Source: Alkalimarinus coralli (GTDB lineage Bacteria > Pseudomonadota > Gammaproteobacteria > Pseudomonadales > Oleiphilaceae). From it: a stretch of DNA of 64,000 bases. Position numbers and translations under genes: made by a program. Shown here one piece after another: positions 41,884 to 49,682 of the stretch (its first letter is position 1; the number at the start of each line of letters is the position of its first letter). The notes below the pieces were generated by a model. The model saw nothing but the letters and a program-made list of their open reading frames with translations. It did not search any database and was not told where the DNA came from. The DNA is taken from contig NZ_CP096016.1 in assembly GCF_023650515.1 (NCBI RefSeq), positions 3,784,001 through 3,848,000 on the forward strand. The letters are read 5' to 3'.

Positions 41884-42441
41884 ATGAGTATAATTAATTA
41901 TGCTTTTCAGCTGATTCAACAACGAGCAACATCACTGATAATCCTGGCTGGGAGCACCCTTATCACTTCATGTGGTGGTCAGCCGGTTCAGGTTCCTGAT
42001 GACGCTAATTATGCCATATTTAATGTTCAGGTTAGCGGTGGACCAGGCCCGGGACCTGTCTCTATAACCTGGGATGTGGTGGTGCGGGACGACAACCGGG
42101 GCGGGGTTAGTCCCATCGTTTCGCTGTGGGATGATGATGCGGCGCTCCGTTTCGGCGATGACCTACTCATCAAGTCTCAGCTAAATGATGTCGTCAGGCC
42201 TGCAACAAGGGGAAACCATCGAGTTCAAACGGGGTTAACGCTGGAATGTACCCCGGTTTTTGAACTACGAGGAGGAACAGGCGGTGGCGGCACTATCCTG
42301 GAGGGTGGAGGCTCTGGCGAAGGGGGGCGAGAATGTTTTTTTTGCGGCGTGGATGAGGCCGAAGTATATGCAAAAGTGAGCCGCGCAGATGGCACCGGCG
42401 CCGAAGAATCTTCACGAATTGATATCGATTGTTTCCACTAG
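41884..42441 (+). CDS. Glycine-rich lipoprotein of unknown function
   Basis: This 185-residue protein has a lipobox LITSC (Cys at about 30) after a hydrophobic segment, so it is probably a lipoprotein. Glycine-rich stretches follow (GGPGPGPV, then GGTGGGGTILEGGGSGEGG at about 130-150), and two more cysteines occur in ECFFCGVDE. No domain is recognised. A good ribosome binding site (GAGG) precedes the ATG. It stands alone between the arsJ relic and the GAF regulator. Confidence 0.6.
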   Translation: MSIINYAFQLIQQRATSLIILAGSTLITSCGGQPVQVPDDANYAIFNVQVSGGPGPGPVSITWDVVVRDDNRGGVSPIVSLWDDDAALRFGDDLLIKSQLNDVVRPATRGNHRVQTGLTLECTPVFELRGGTGGGGTILEGGGSGEGGRECFFCGVDEAEVYAKVSRADGTGAEESSRIDIDCFH

Positions 42442-42626
42442 GCGAGTAAATATGGCAATACTCTAACAGGCAACGATGAGGCCCTCGTAAGGCATTAACA
42501 CCTTACGATGCCCAATAAATATGTAACGCCACAGCTGCCAACACTTAGTTTCATACCATTAATCCTAAAACTGTGTTATCTGATACAATCAGAGTTCACC
42601 ATAATCACCATGCAAACCCAACGACT

Positions 42627-43601
42627 ATGACTCCCTTTGCAGAACTCCCAACAGATGTTCAACTGTCAAAAAACCTGGAACTCACCAATGCGATTACTCA
42701 TGCATTAACTCAGTTTATCGCAGAGGCAAACCCTTACATTTTATTTAATGGTTTACTCGACAGCCTGCTGCAGCTAACTGAGAGTGAATATGGGTTTATT
42801 GGCGAGGTGTTTTATAACAATACTGGCAAACCCTATATTCAAAGCTATGCGACGACGAATATTTCATGGAGCCAGGAGACCCGGGAACTCTACGAAAAAA
42901 CAGAAAAACAAGGCCTGACATTCTCAAAACTAAACACGTTATATGGCGCCATACTCAAAACAGGGAAGTTTGTTATTTCAAATGACCCAGCCAATGACCC
43001 TAGAAGCGGTGGCCTGCCCAAAGGACATCCACCTCTTAATAAGTTTCTGGGAATACCTTTTTTCAGCGGTGATAGCCTGTTGGGCGTGGTGGGCATTGCC
43101 AACCGAAAAGCGGGCTATGACGAATCGCTTATCGAATACCTTGACCCTTTCCTGACCACCTGCGGCAACCTGATTCAAGCCTACCGAAATAACCAACAGC
43201 GGCAGATGGTCGAACAAGAGCTTCAGTCATATAAAAGAAGACTATCTGCTTTGATGGCTAAACGGGCAGAAACAAATACTCAACAATCAACTAATCCCCC
43301 TCTTAGCCACGATGCCCCGCCCATTAGCCTGGGCAACGGCTATGCCTATATTGAAGAGCAACAAACCCTGATACTCAATAACGAAGTCTTGCCTCTGACA
43401 AAAAAAGAGTCGTTACTGCTTCAACTGTTGGTTGAACACCGAAACCAGATAACCGACCACCGCACGATTGAATCATTTGTCTGGAAAGATGTGGTGGTCA
43501 GCGAATCATCTATTCGAGCGCTGGTTCTGCGGTTGAGGAAAAAGCTTCCTGGCGTCACCATCAAGACCATTTCGGGTATCGGCTTTTTACTGGCCATTTG
43601 A
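42627..43601 (+). CDS. GAF-domain transcriptional regulator with C-terminal winged helix
   Basis: The start is placed at the ATG at 42627; an upstream GTG at 42573 is possible, and neither has a strong ribosome binding site. The 324-residue protein has a GAF domain (about residues 30-180; YGFIGEVFYNN, GHPPLNKFLGIPFFSGDSLLGVVGIANR), a helical linker, and an OmpR-type winged helix (about 240-324; SSIRALVLRLRKKLPGVTIKTISGIGFLL). There is no receiver domain. This one-component layout suggests direct ligand or redox sensing. It lies upstream of the SDR and norEF genes and could regulate them. Confidence 0.8.
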   Translation: MTPFAELPTDVQLSKNLELTNAITHALTQFIAEANPYILFNGLLDSLLQLTESEYGFIGEVFYNNTGKPYIQSYATTNISWSQETRELYEKTEKQGLTFSKLNTLYGAILKTGKFVISNDPANDPRSGGLPKGHPPLNKFLGIPFFSGDSLLGVVGIANRKAGYDESLIEYLDPFLTTCGNLIQAYRNNQQRQMVEQELQSYKRRLSALMAKRAETNTQQSTNPPLSHDAPPISLGNGYAYIEEQQTLILNNEVLPLTKKESLLLQLLVEHRNQITDHRTIESFVWKDVVVSESSIRALVLRLRKKLPGVTIKTISGIGFLLAI

Positions 43602-43721
43602 ACGCCGCTATAAATATCACGAAAATTTCACTCATCTTTCACGGCTTACTCACACCCTGCTCCCCCTCCCCTGATACATTATTTAGACCCACCACATACC
43701 GTTAATCATTAGGGGCTGAAT

Positions 43722-44558
43722 ATGAGCAAAGTTGTATTAATCACCGGCGCAACATCTGGAATGGGTAAAGAGACTGCATTGCTGTTAGCTAAAAGCGGCT
43801 ATACCGTTTACGCAGGAGCCCGATCAAAAACGAGCCGCGACGAACTGGAGCAAGAAGCTACATCTCAGGGGCTATCGCTCAAGACGGTACTTTTAGATGT
43901 ATGTGATAGCGACTCAGTAGCCAACGCTGTTGGCACAATCAAACAACAAGCTGGCCGAATCGATGCGTTAGTCAATAATGCCGGTTTTGGTCTTGTCTCC
44001 ACCGTAGAGGATGGCACTGACGAAGAGTTTATTAAGCAATTTGATGTCAACGTGTTCGGCGTCTTCCGCCTCTGTCGCGCAGTACTGCCGATTATGAGAG
44101 AGCAAAGATCCGGCGTGATTATTAACGTGAGTTCTTTCCTTGGCAAAATGGGGCTACCACTTTTAGCCCACTACAATGCCTCAAAATACGCGGTTGAGGG
44201 CATTACAGACTCACTACGGTATGAGGTTGCGCCTTTTGGCATTCGTGTTAACTCTGTACTACCCGGGCTATTTAAAACCAACTTTGTCAATAAGGGGCTG
44301 GTGGCGAATCAACAGACGATGGCGGAAGATTCACCGTATCAAAAACAGGTTTCTCACTTCGTTCCTATCGTGGCGCAGAAAATTAATGAAGGGCCTTCAC
44401 CTGTTGCCGTCGCTAATACAGTGAAAAGCGTGCTTGAAGACGATAACTCACCTATTAGTACGCCCGTTGGTGCAGAAGCCGAAACCTTTTTACCAATGGC
44501 GAAACAGATGACCGCTGAAGCGTTCGAGCAGGAAATTAAAAAGACATTTTCATTTTAG
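43722..44558 (+). CDS. Short-chain dehydrogenase/reductase
   Basis: This 278-residue Rossmann enzyme has the cofactor loop TGATSGMG (residues 8-15), NNAG (about 85-88), and the catalytic Tyr151 and Lys155 (YNASKYA). The catalytic Ser is in VSSFLGK (about 136-142). Arg in AGARSK at about 31-36 suggests NADP(H). Substrate is unknown. It is monocistronic, 120 bp behind the GAF regulator. Confidence 0.92.
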   Translation: MSKVVLITGATSGMGKETALLLAKSGYTVYAGARSKTSRDELEQEATSQGLSLKTVLLDVCDSDSVANAVGTIKQQAGRIDALVNNAGFGLVSTVEDGTDEEFIKQFDVNVFGVFRLCRAVLPIMREQRSGVIINVSSFLGKMGLPLLAHYNASKYAVEGITDSLRYEVAPFGIRVNSVLPGLFKTNFVNKGLVANQQTMAEDSPYQKQVSHFVPIVAQKINEGPSPVAVANTVKSVLEDDNSPISTPVGAEAETFLPMAKQMTAEAFEQEIKKTFSF

Positions 44559-44670
44559 TCATTCAGCTCAAAGCGTATGATGACAAGTGAGGTATTGGTA
44601 CTTTCAGGCGTGGCGGGTATTTATTATTCGCCTGACCTGCCAGCCATATTAGTAGACGTTAGGGCTAATT

Positions 44671-45333
44671 ATGAGCACTTCAGATAGCCACCTTCGAGAT
44701 AGCACTCTGGCACTGGACTTATCCAGCGAGTCCCCTCCAGAGTCAGTCCCCCAAGACAGGCTGAAACAAGCCTTTGACCCGAAAGTTATTCCTGGAAACC
44801 CTGCAATATGGGTGGGTATTTTTTCTGAGCTTACCGAGTTCGGTATCTTTTTTGTTATCTACTTTATCGCTCGCGCCCATTACCCTGAAGAGTTTTTGGA
44901 AGGCCCCCTTCAATTACATACCACCGCAGGCACTATCAACACATTAGTCCTGATTACCAGCAGCTTTTTCGTCGTCAAAGGTATTTTTTCACTGCGTGAC
45001 GGTAAGCCTGATGCCGCAATACGATGGCTTTGGGGAACTGTCGGCGCAGGTATACTCTACCTGATCATTAAGTATTGGGAATACGAATGGAATGTAGACA
45101 AGGGCATCGAAGTGAATAGCAATAACTTCTTTGCCGTGTATTACTACACCACCTTTAACCACATGCTGCATGTAGGCTGGGGCAGCGGAGGTATTATATG
45201 GGCGATTACCCAAATTAAGTCGGGGCGATATGACGCCCAGAATCACTCCGGATTAATCGCCGCTGCTTGCTATTGGCATATGATTGACCTAGCCTGGATT
45301 ATGATTTTCCCTCTGCTTTATGTGCTTCGTTAA
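44671..45333 (+). CDS. norE: Cytochrome c oxidase subunit III family protein, NorE-like
   Basis: This 220-residue protein has a polar N-terminal tail of about 50 residues and five membrane helices of the heme-copper oxidase subunit III fold (WVGIFSELTEFGIFFVIYF, NTLVLITSSFFVVKG, HMLHVGWGS, ACYWHMIDLAWIMIFPLLYV). In nor clusters the NorE protein supports nitric oxide reductase activity. No norCB genes are in the window, so the partner enzyme is elsewhere. The next gene encodes NorF-like protein 33 bp downstream. Confidence 0.88.
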   Translation: MSTSDSHLRDSTLALDLSSESPPESVPQDRLKQAFDPKVIPGNPAIWVGIFSELTEFGIFFVIYFIARAHYPEEFLEGPLQLHTTAGTINTLVLITSSFFVVKGIFSLRDGKPDAAIRWLWGTVGAGILYLIIKYWEYEWNVDKGIEVNSNNFFAVYYYTTFNHMLHVGWGSGGIIWAITQIKSGRYDAQNHSGLIAAACYWHMIDLAWIMIFPLLYVLR

Positions 45334-45366
45334 ATATGTACTTGGCTAAAAAGCCAGGAGAACAGG

Positions 45367-45678
45367 ATGAATAAATTATCTAGCTTAACGACAAACGGCC
45401 GCCACCTTGACGTTTATTGGCTATTACTTATAGCCATGACGCTCATTAGTGCTGCGATTGCTGAAAAAGCCGAACCCAGCCTGCTTATTACCATCGTGAT
45501 AGCCGCGATGATAGTGATTAAGGCACGACTCGTGATTGACCACTTTATGGAGCTAAAAAGCGCCTCGCCTTATATTTATCACTTAATGAATGCTTATTTT
45601 TACCTGTTTCCACTGATGGCAGTGTTAGTGTGGCTATTTCCAGAAACGCTGGCGGAGTGGACTCGGTTAGGGCCTTGA
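45367..45678 (+). CDS. norF: Cytochrome c oxidase subunit IV family protein, NorF-like
   Basis: This 103-residue protein has three hydrophobic helices (about residues 16-33, 41-57 and 77-95) with the short loop ARLVIDHFMELKSASPY, as in NorF or subunit IV-type proteins. A clear AGGAG precedes the ATG. It forms a pair with the norE-like gene, in the order known from nor operons. Function is accessory and not catalytic. Confidence 0.85.
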   Translation: MNKLSSLTTNGRHLDVYWLLLIAMTLISAAIAEKAEPSLLITIVIAAMIVIKARLVIDHFMELKSASPYIYHLMNAYFYLFPLMAVLVWLFPETLAEWTRLGP

Positions 45679-45746
45679 ATGTTTGCAAATCCATCAGGTA
45701 GAATAAATTCTCAAATGGATGAAAGTTATTTAAAAAGGATTTTGAC

Positions 45747-46157
45747 ATGTCAAACTGTATTGGCTGGGCGGAAGAGTTCCAACAAAACATGGACGCATTA
45801 GGCGTTCCAGCACCCACCTCATTATTCGATTCCTATGATAAAGCAGTTACTACACTAGGGAATATAATCGCCGTAAGCAGTATAAACCTTGGCGTCTCAG
45901 CAGCAGCCGTGTTGTCTGGTGAGCTTGGTGCTGCTCCATTGACCATAGGGCTTGCAGCCCTGAGTGCATCTGCTTATGCTGGCATGGTTACAGGCAGCAT
46001 GATGGTCGCCACATCCAAACAATTAGGCTGTGCCATGAAAAGCCGAATCATGCCTGTAACTGTAAATACTTTTTTAATTAAAAATGGTATTTACGATGGA
46101 GGCAGGGTTTACGCCGAAATGCATAAAAATCCTCAACTGATGGCAATGACGGTTTAG
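45747..46157 (+). CDS. Unknown Gly/Ala-rich hydrophobic protein, first of a gene pair
   Basis: This 136-residue protein has a polar N-terminal part (residues 1-35), a long small-residue-rich hydrophobic hairpin (about 36-87; VLSGELGAAPLTIGLAALSASAYAG) and a soluble tail. It has no signal peptide. Cysteines lie at residue 4 and about 95. The following gene starts 1 bp after its stop, so translation is coupled. The small-residue hairpin recalls membrane-inserting toxin segments, but no family is recognised. Confidence 0.65.
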   Translation: MSNCIGWAEEFQQNMDALGVPAPTSLFDSYDKAVTTLGNIIAVSSINLGVSAAAVLSGELGAAPLTIGLAALSASAYAGMVTGSMMVATSKQLGCAMKSRIMPVTVNTFLIKNGIYDGGRVYAEMHKNPQLMAMTV

Positions 46158-46158
46158 T

Positions 46159-46428
46159 ATGAAACTATGGGATATCTTCACTTTAGTGCTTATCATTTGG
46201 TTCTTAACTGCACTAATCGCTTGGCCTCTATTAGATATAATATGGGTTAAATCAGGCAAAATTCCTCCTAGCTCAGGCTGCTCTCTTGCTGACATAAAGC
46301 GCATACGGGAAAGAGGTTTTTTATTCCATTATTCAGCTTTTAAGCGTTATAAAGAATATAAAGGGAAGAAAAAACAGTCTATCTGGGTTCTTATCGATGA
46401 GTATAAAAGGGATATGTCAATGCGTTAA
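46159..46428 (+). CDS. Unknown small membrane protein, second of a gene pair
   Basis: This 89-residue protein has an N-terminal membrane helix (about residues 5-28; IFTLVLIIWFLTALIAWPLL) followed by a strongly basic cytoplasmic tail (KRIRERGF, KRYKEYKGKKK). It is encoded directly after the hydrophobic 136-residue protein. A partner such as an immunity or accessory protein is possible; nothing proves it. Confidence 0.6.
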   Translation: MKLWDIFTLVLIIWFLTALIAWPLLDIIWVKSGKIPPSSGCSLADIKRIRERGFLFHYSAFKRYKEYKGKKKQSIWVLIDEYKRDMSMR

Positions 46429-46443
46429 CCAATTGTATGCTAT

Positions 46444-46469
46444 GGTTCCCAGCTCTCGTAGTGGGAGCC
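46444..46469 (+). terminator. Hairpin after the unknown gene pair
   Basis: GGTTCCCA (46444-46451) and TGGGAGCC (46462-46469) pair with one G-T contact, 16 bp after the stop of the second gene. No T-run follows, so termination efficiency is doubtful. Confidence 0.4.
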
Positions 46470-46599
46470 TCCCGCTTAACCAATTTAGCCGTTATTATGT
46501 CTTTCGAGCGCAGGGCTCCCTCTCACAAAAAAAGAATACCTATTGAAATATCCAGTCAGCACCTAATGGTGGGCACGCACCCTATAATTGAAAAATAAT

Positions 46600-46700
46600 C
46601 GATGATATGAAGGCAGCAATAGACGATGGGCGAGCATTAGATGACCCATGTTTTAAAGACCAAATAGCTGACAATACGACAGGAGCTGTTTACCCAATTA
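46600..46700 (+). pseudogene. C-terminal remnant of a REP-associated tyrosine transposase (RAYT)
   Basis: The plus-strand frame reads MKAAIDDGRALDDPCFKDQI followed by ADNTTGAVYP. That matches the C-terminal end of RAYT proteins, which commonly have (I/M)R-x-A-x-x-x-G-x-A-L-G-x-x-R-F-K-x-x-I and a final TGR-x-V-x-P. The catalytic HUH domain upstream is missing. It lies 620 bp from the first REP pair, so it may be the relic of the enzyme that mobilised these repeats. Confidence 0.55.
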
Positions 46701-47262
46701 ACCCCAACACATCTTCGTATATATCCTTTACTGGCTGCTCAAGGCCAATAGATTCAATGCGCAATGTATCGCCGTCGCTCAATCGCTCTAGATCGAATGA
46801 AGATCCTGAGCGCCTGTAAACATCAACAGCGACACAGTTCTGAGAGATTAAAATATACTCTTTTAACGAAGGTATCTTGCTATATGCGTTCAGTTTTTCT
46901 AAGCGATCCTTTGATTCTGTGCTGTCTGATAGCACTTCAATCAAGATACACGGCTTATCTTCGTAATACTCACTTTGTGGATTCTCATCACAAGAGACCA
47001 TAACATCGGGATAATAGAACAAATCCAGGTCTTGGGCGCAAATACGAACCTTCATATCCGAAACATACGTCCGGCAAGAACTGCCCTTTAAGTGCGCCCT
47101 CAAAAAGCTTGAAACAGTAACAGCAATTAAATTATGAGTTCGACTAGCCCCAGCCTGGGCAACGACAAAGCCATCAGCATATTCATGACGAACTTCGCTG
47201 CGCGCCTCTGCTTCTAGATATTGCTCAGCAGAGACCCGAATATCTTTATATGCAGTAGCCAT
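46690..47262 (-). CDS. Uma2-family (DUF820) restriction-endonuclease-like protein
   Basis: The ATG at 47262 is preferred over a GTG at 47274. The 190-residue protein has the Uma2 signatures EARSEVRHEYADGFVVAQAGAS (split over about residues 17-38), LDLFYYPDVMV (catalytic Asp) and PCILIEVLSDSTESKDR (Glu-x-Val). These are the core acidic residues of a PD-(D/E)XK-like fold. Members are widespread and their role is unclear. It overlaps the transposase relic on the opposite strand by about 10 bp. Confidence 0.85.
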   Translation of the reverse strand: MATAYKDIRVSAEQYLEAEARSEVRHEYADGFVVAQAGASRTHNLIAVTVSSFLRAHLKGSSCRTYVSDMKVRICAQDLDLFYYPDVMVSCDENPQSEYYEDKPCILIEVLSDSTESKDRLEKLNAYSKIPSLKEYILISQNCVAVDVYRRSGSSFDLERLSDGDTLRIESIGLEQPVKDIYEDVLGLIG

Positions 47263-47320
47263 ACCTGCCCTCACTTTTCACTCAATCTTTGTATATCGTC
47301 AAGACAGCTTACCCCAAACC

Positions 47321-47447
47321 GTAGCCTTGATGAAGAGAGGAACGAGCGGAATCAGGGTTTTGTATTCGATCCCTAGAAATATGAACGCGGGACATAAGGC
47401 GGCTAACATCCCTTGATTCCAGTCGTACCTCCTTTCATCACGGCTAC
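47321..47447. repeat. Inverted REP pair (BIME-like element), copy 1
   Basis: The 127-bp element begins GTAGCCTTGATGAAGAGAGG, and its last 38 bases read, on the other strand, GTAGCCGTGATGAAAGGAGG. Each half has the 5' GTAG tetranucleotide and an imperfect foldback (CCTTGAT with ATCAGGG, or the equivalent) that marks REP sequences recognised by RAYT transposases. The element is nearly repeated at 48229-48356 with a diverged central part. Confidence 0.85.
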
Positions 47448-47539
47448 TGACTAATATTAAATACCCGTGCTATTACCGGGTTACAAAAAGCAGGCTCGTT
47501 AATACAAACCATCCTCGATATTCACAATTCCTCCTTGAA

Positions 47540-48049
47540 TTATATTTCTTTTAGACTTTTCACTACTTCCAGCATATCTATACCTGAGCTTTCTATCGCA
47601 ACCCAAAACAACGGGCGTGCCTTGTTATAAATAACCGAAAATTCCTTGGCCTGATAGGTAAGTCGATACACCACAAGGTTATTTAGCTCAAACTTTTCTC
47701 GCGACAACTCATTTTCAGCTACGCTCTGTTTGAGCATATTGAGGCTTTTGTTTTTTGTCGCTGTAGAGCCATAGACTACAGACAAAAACTCAGCAGCCGA
47801 GATATTGTAATCATCAAAGTTTTGATAGTTATTAAGAGAGAACACCACTTTTTTTGAATGATCATTAAAAGATATGATTAATGAGTCGCTTGAGTTAGCC
47901 CCTACAAAGTCGGGCGACGGCGGGACAACGAAGTAGTATCCGCCAAATGCTATTGTCGCACTTTGGGTCGTTGAGCTTGAGATAGAAGAACAGCCTTCGA
48001 TCAAAAATAAAAGACTGATAAATAGATATGAAGTTAAACGGGTTTTCAT
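47540..48049 (-). CDS. Hypothetical lipoprotein (169 aa)
   Basis: The protein has a lipobox LIEGC (Cys at about 20) after a hydrophobic N-terminus and a soluble domain of mixed alpha/beta character. No domain is recognised. It lies between the two REP pairs, on the minus strand. Confidence 0.7.
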   Translation of the reverse strand: MKTRLTSYLFISLLFLIEGCSSISSSTTQSATIAFGGYYFVVPPSPDFVGANSSDSLIISFNDHSKKVVFSLNNYQNFDDYNISAAEFLSVVYGSTATKNKSLNMLKQSVAENELSREKFELNNLVVYRLTYQAKEFSVIYNKARPLFWVAIESSGIDMLEVVKSLKEI

Positions 48050-48449
48050 TGCATAGATTCCTTTCTTGCAGTCGCGACACTATAGCAAATAGAATTTCAC
48101 AATCAACCAGCATAAGCATTCAAATAACTTAGCCACCACCTTTATATATAACAGTCATAAATTGGTTCAGTGGCTACCTGAAACACTAGCCGAGCGAGCA
48201 TGACTAGACCGTTGATGGGTGAGTCACCGTAGCCTTGATGAAGAGAGGAACGAGCGGAATCAGGGTTTTGTTTTCGCTCTCTAAAAATATGGACATGGGC
48301 AATATTGCGGCTAATGTCCCCTTGATTTCAGTCGTACCTCCTTTCATCACGGCTACACACAATACCTGTCTGTTCTCTAATAACTTGGCTCTACCCTCCA
48401 TAACAGGCATAATCTCGCCGCAGTTAATGTCTATTGAGCAGGTGTCGTT
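48050..48449. other. Intergenic region holding the second REP pair
   Basis: No gene was supported here. The REP pair at 48229-48356 covers its centre. The promoter of the S2P-like protease gene must lie between about 48357 and 48440, but no convincing boxes were assigned. Confidence 0.5.
48229..48356. repeat. Inverted REP pair (BIME-like element), copy 2
   Basis: This 128-bp element shares the first 46 and last about 40 bases with copy 1 almost exactly, while the middle 40 bases are diverged. GTAGCC termini in inverted orientation and internal foldbacks are present in both. The greater conservation of the termini than of the centre is expected for mobile REP units. Confidence 0.85.
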
Positions 48450-49616
48450 GTGGAATTATTAAAAGTCGAGTTCTTGGGTAAAAACCTTCGGTTAGAGGGC
48501 TCGATGGCGGGCTGGCAGCAGCTATTTTGGGGTGATGCGCTGGTGTCTGAAATTGCGGCGTCAGCAGATGATGCTGAACCAAAAGTTCATCACTTCGAAA
48601 TGCAGTTTATGCGTCAGAACGCGAGTGCGGAGTCCAGTAATTCGGACGACAACCCGACAGCCGATTGCAGCGAAATCACACCTGAAGCGCCTGCAATAGA
48701 ACTTGTTCAATGTCGCCTTGAAGTTGATCTTCAATGGCAACCATTTAGCCTTCAGTACCGTGTATTGGTTAATGGCCATGACTACGTTGCAGGTGAGCGG
48801 AACACTAAAGACATCGAGCAGCAAGTTCCCGAACGCCCTGTAGAGACTAAAACAAAACTGAGCTTGATTGGTTTGGCTTCTCTCGGCATGAAACTTCTTA
48901 AAAGTGCCAAACTGATTAAGGTAGTACTGGCTGGCGCGAGCCTTGCGGCCTATTCCTGGTTTTTCTCATTTCAATTTGCGATAGCGCTATTGGCCTGCCT
49001 GGTATTTCACGAGTATGGCCATATTAGAGCCATGAAGTATTTCAATATGCCCACCAAAGGCATCTACTTAATCCCCTTTTTTGGCGGAATGGCATTAACA
49101 GATGGAAAGATAAATACCCGTTGGCAAGATGTTGTGATCTCTATTATGGGGCCATTTTTCGGCCTCGGTATGTCACTGTTCTGCATGGTCGGTTACTGGA
49201 TTACCGATAATGTTTTTTTTGCCGGACTGGCAACGTTCAATGCACTACTAAATATAATTAACCTGTTACCCATCCTGCCGTTGGATGGAGGCCATATTCT
49301 TAAAAGTGTAACCTTTTCAATGAACAGCAAGGTCGGGTTGATTGTTTGTATCGTAGCCGCTGCATTTGGAGTGTGGCTGAGCTACGCCTTAGGCCTGGCA
49401 CTGCTGGGGTTTCTACTGCTCATCGGCAGTGTTGAGATATTTTTTGAGTGGAAGGGCCGACATCAAAGTCACCTGCTGCCACTTGATCGCTACGGGCAGG
49501 TATTTACAACGGTTTGGTATTTGCTAACTGTTGCCAGTTTTGTCGCGATCATCTGGTATTTTGCCAGCTCTGGTGACACGCTACTAAGCCTGCCCTTACA
49601 GATATTGCAAAGCTAG
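48450..49616 (+). CDS. M50-type (site-2-protease-like) membrane metalloprotease
   Basis: This 388-residue protein starts at GTG with GAGCAGG upstream. The N-terminal 150 residues are soluble and acidic, then come about six membrane helices. The zinc motif HEYGH is at residues 187-191 and the second motif LDGGH at 278-282, the two sites of S2P/SpoIVFB-type intramembrane proteases. No PDZ or CBS domain is recognised. Which protein it cleaves is unknown; the long N-terminal domain may sense the substrate. Confidence 0.88.
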   Translation: MELLKVEFLGKNLRLEGSMAGWQQLFWGDALVSEIAASADDAEPKVHHFEMQFMRQNASAESSNSDDNPTADCSEITPEAPAIELVQCRLEVDLQWQPFSLQYRVLVNGHDYVAGERNTKDIEQQVPERPVETKTKLSLIGLASLGMKLLKSAKLIKVVLAGASLAAYSWFFSFQFAIALLACLVFHEYGHIRAMKYFNMPTKGIYLIPFFGGMALTDGKINTRWQDVVISIMGPFFGLGMSLFCMVGYWITDNVFFAGLATFNALLNIINLLPILPLDGGHILKSVTFSMNSKVGLIVCIVAAAFGVWLSYALGLALLGFLLLIGSVEIFFEWKGRHQSHLLPLDRYGQVFTTVWYLLTVASFVAIIWYFASSGDTLLSLPLQILQS

Positions 49617-49682
49617 CGGAAAGTGCTGAAGCCTGGCTTGCATACACCTCTAGCATACCAACACGGGCCAGATGAACACGGT

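Noticed and set aside
45545-45817. 90-codon minus-strand frame across norF and the unknown pair
   Set aside because: Overlaps two well-supported plus-strand genes and has no recognisable domain.
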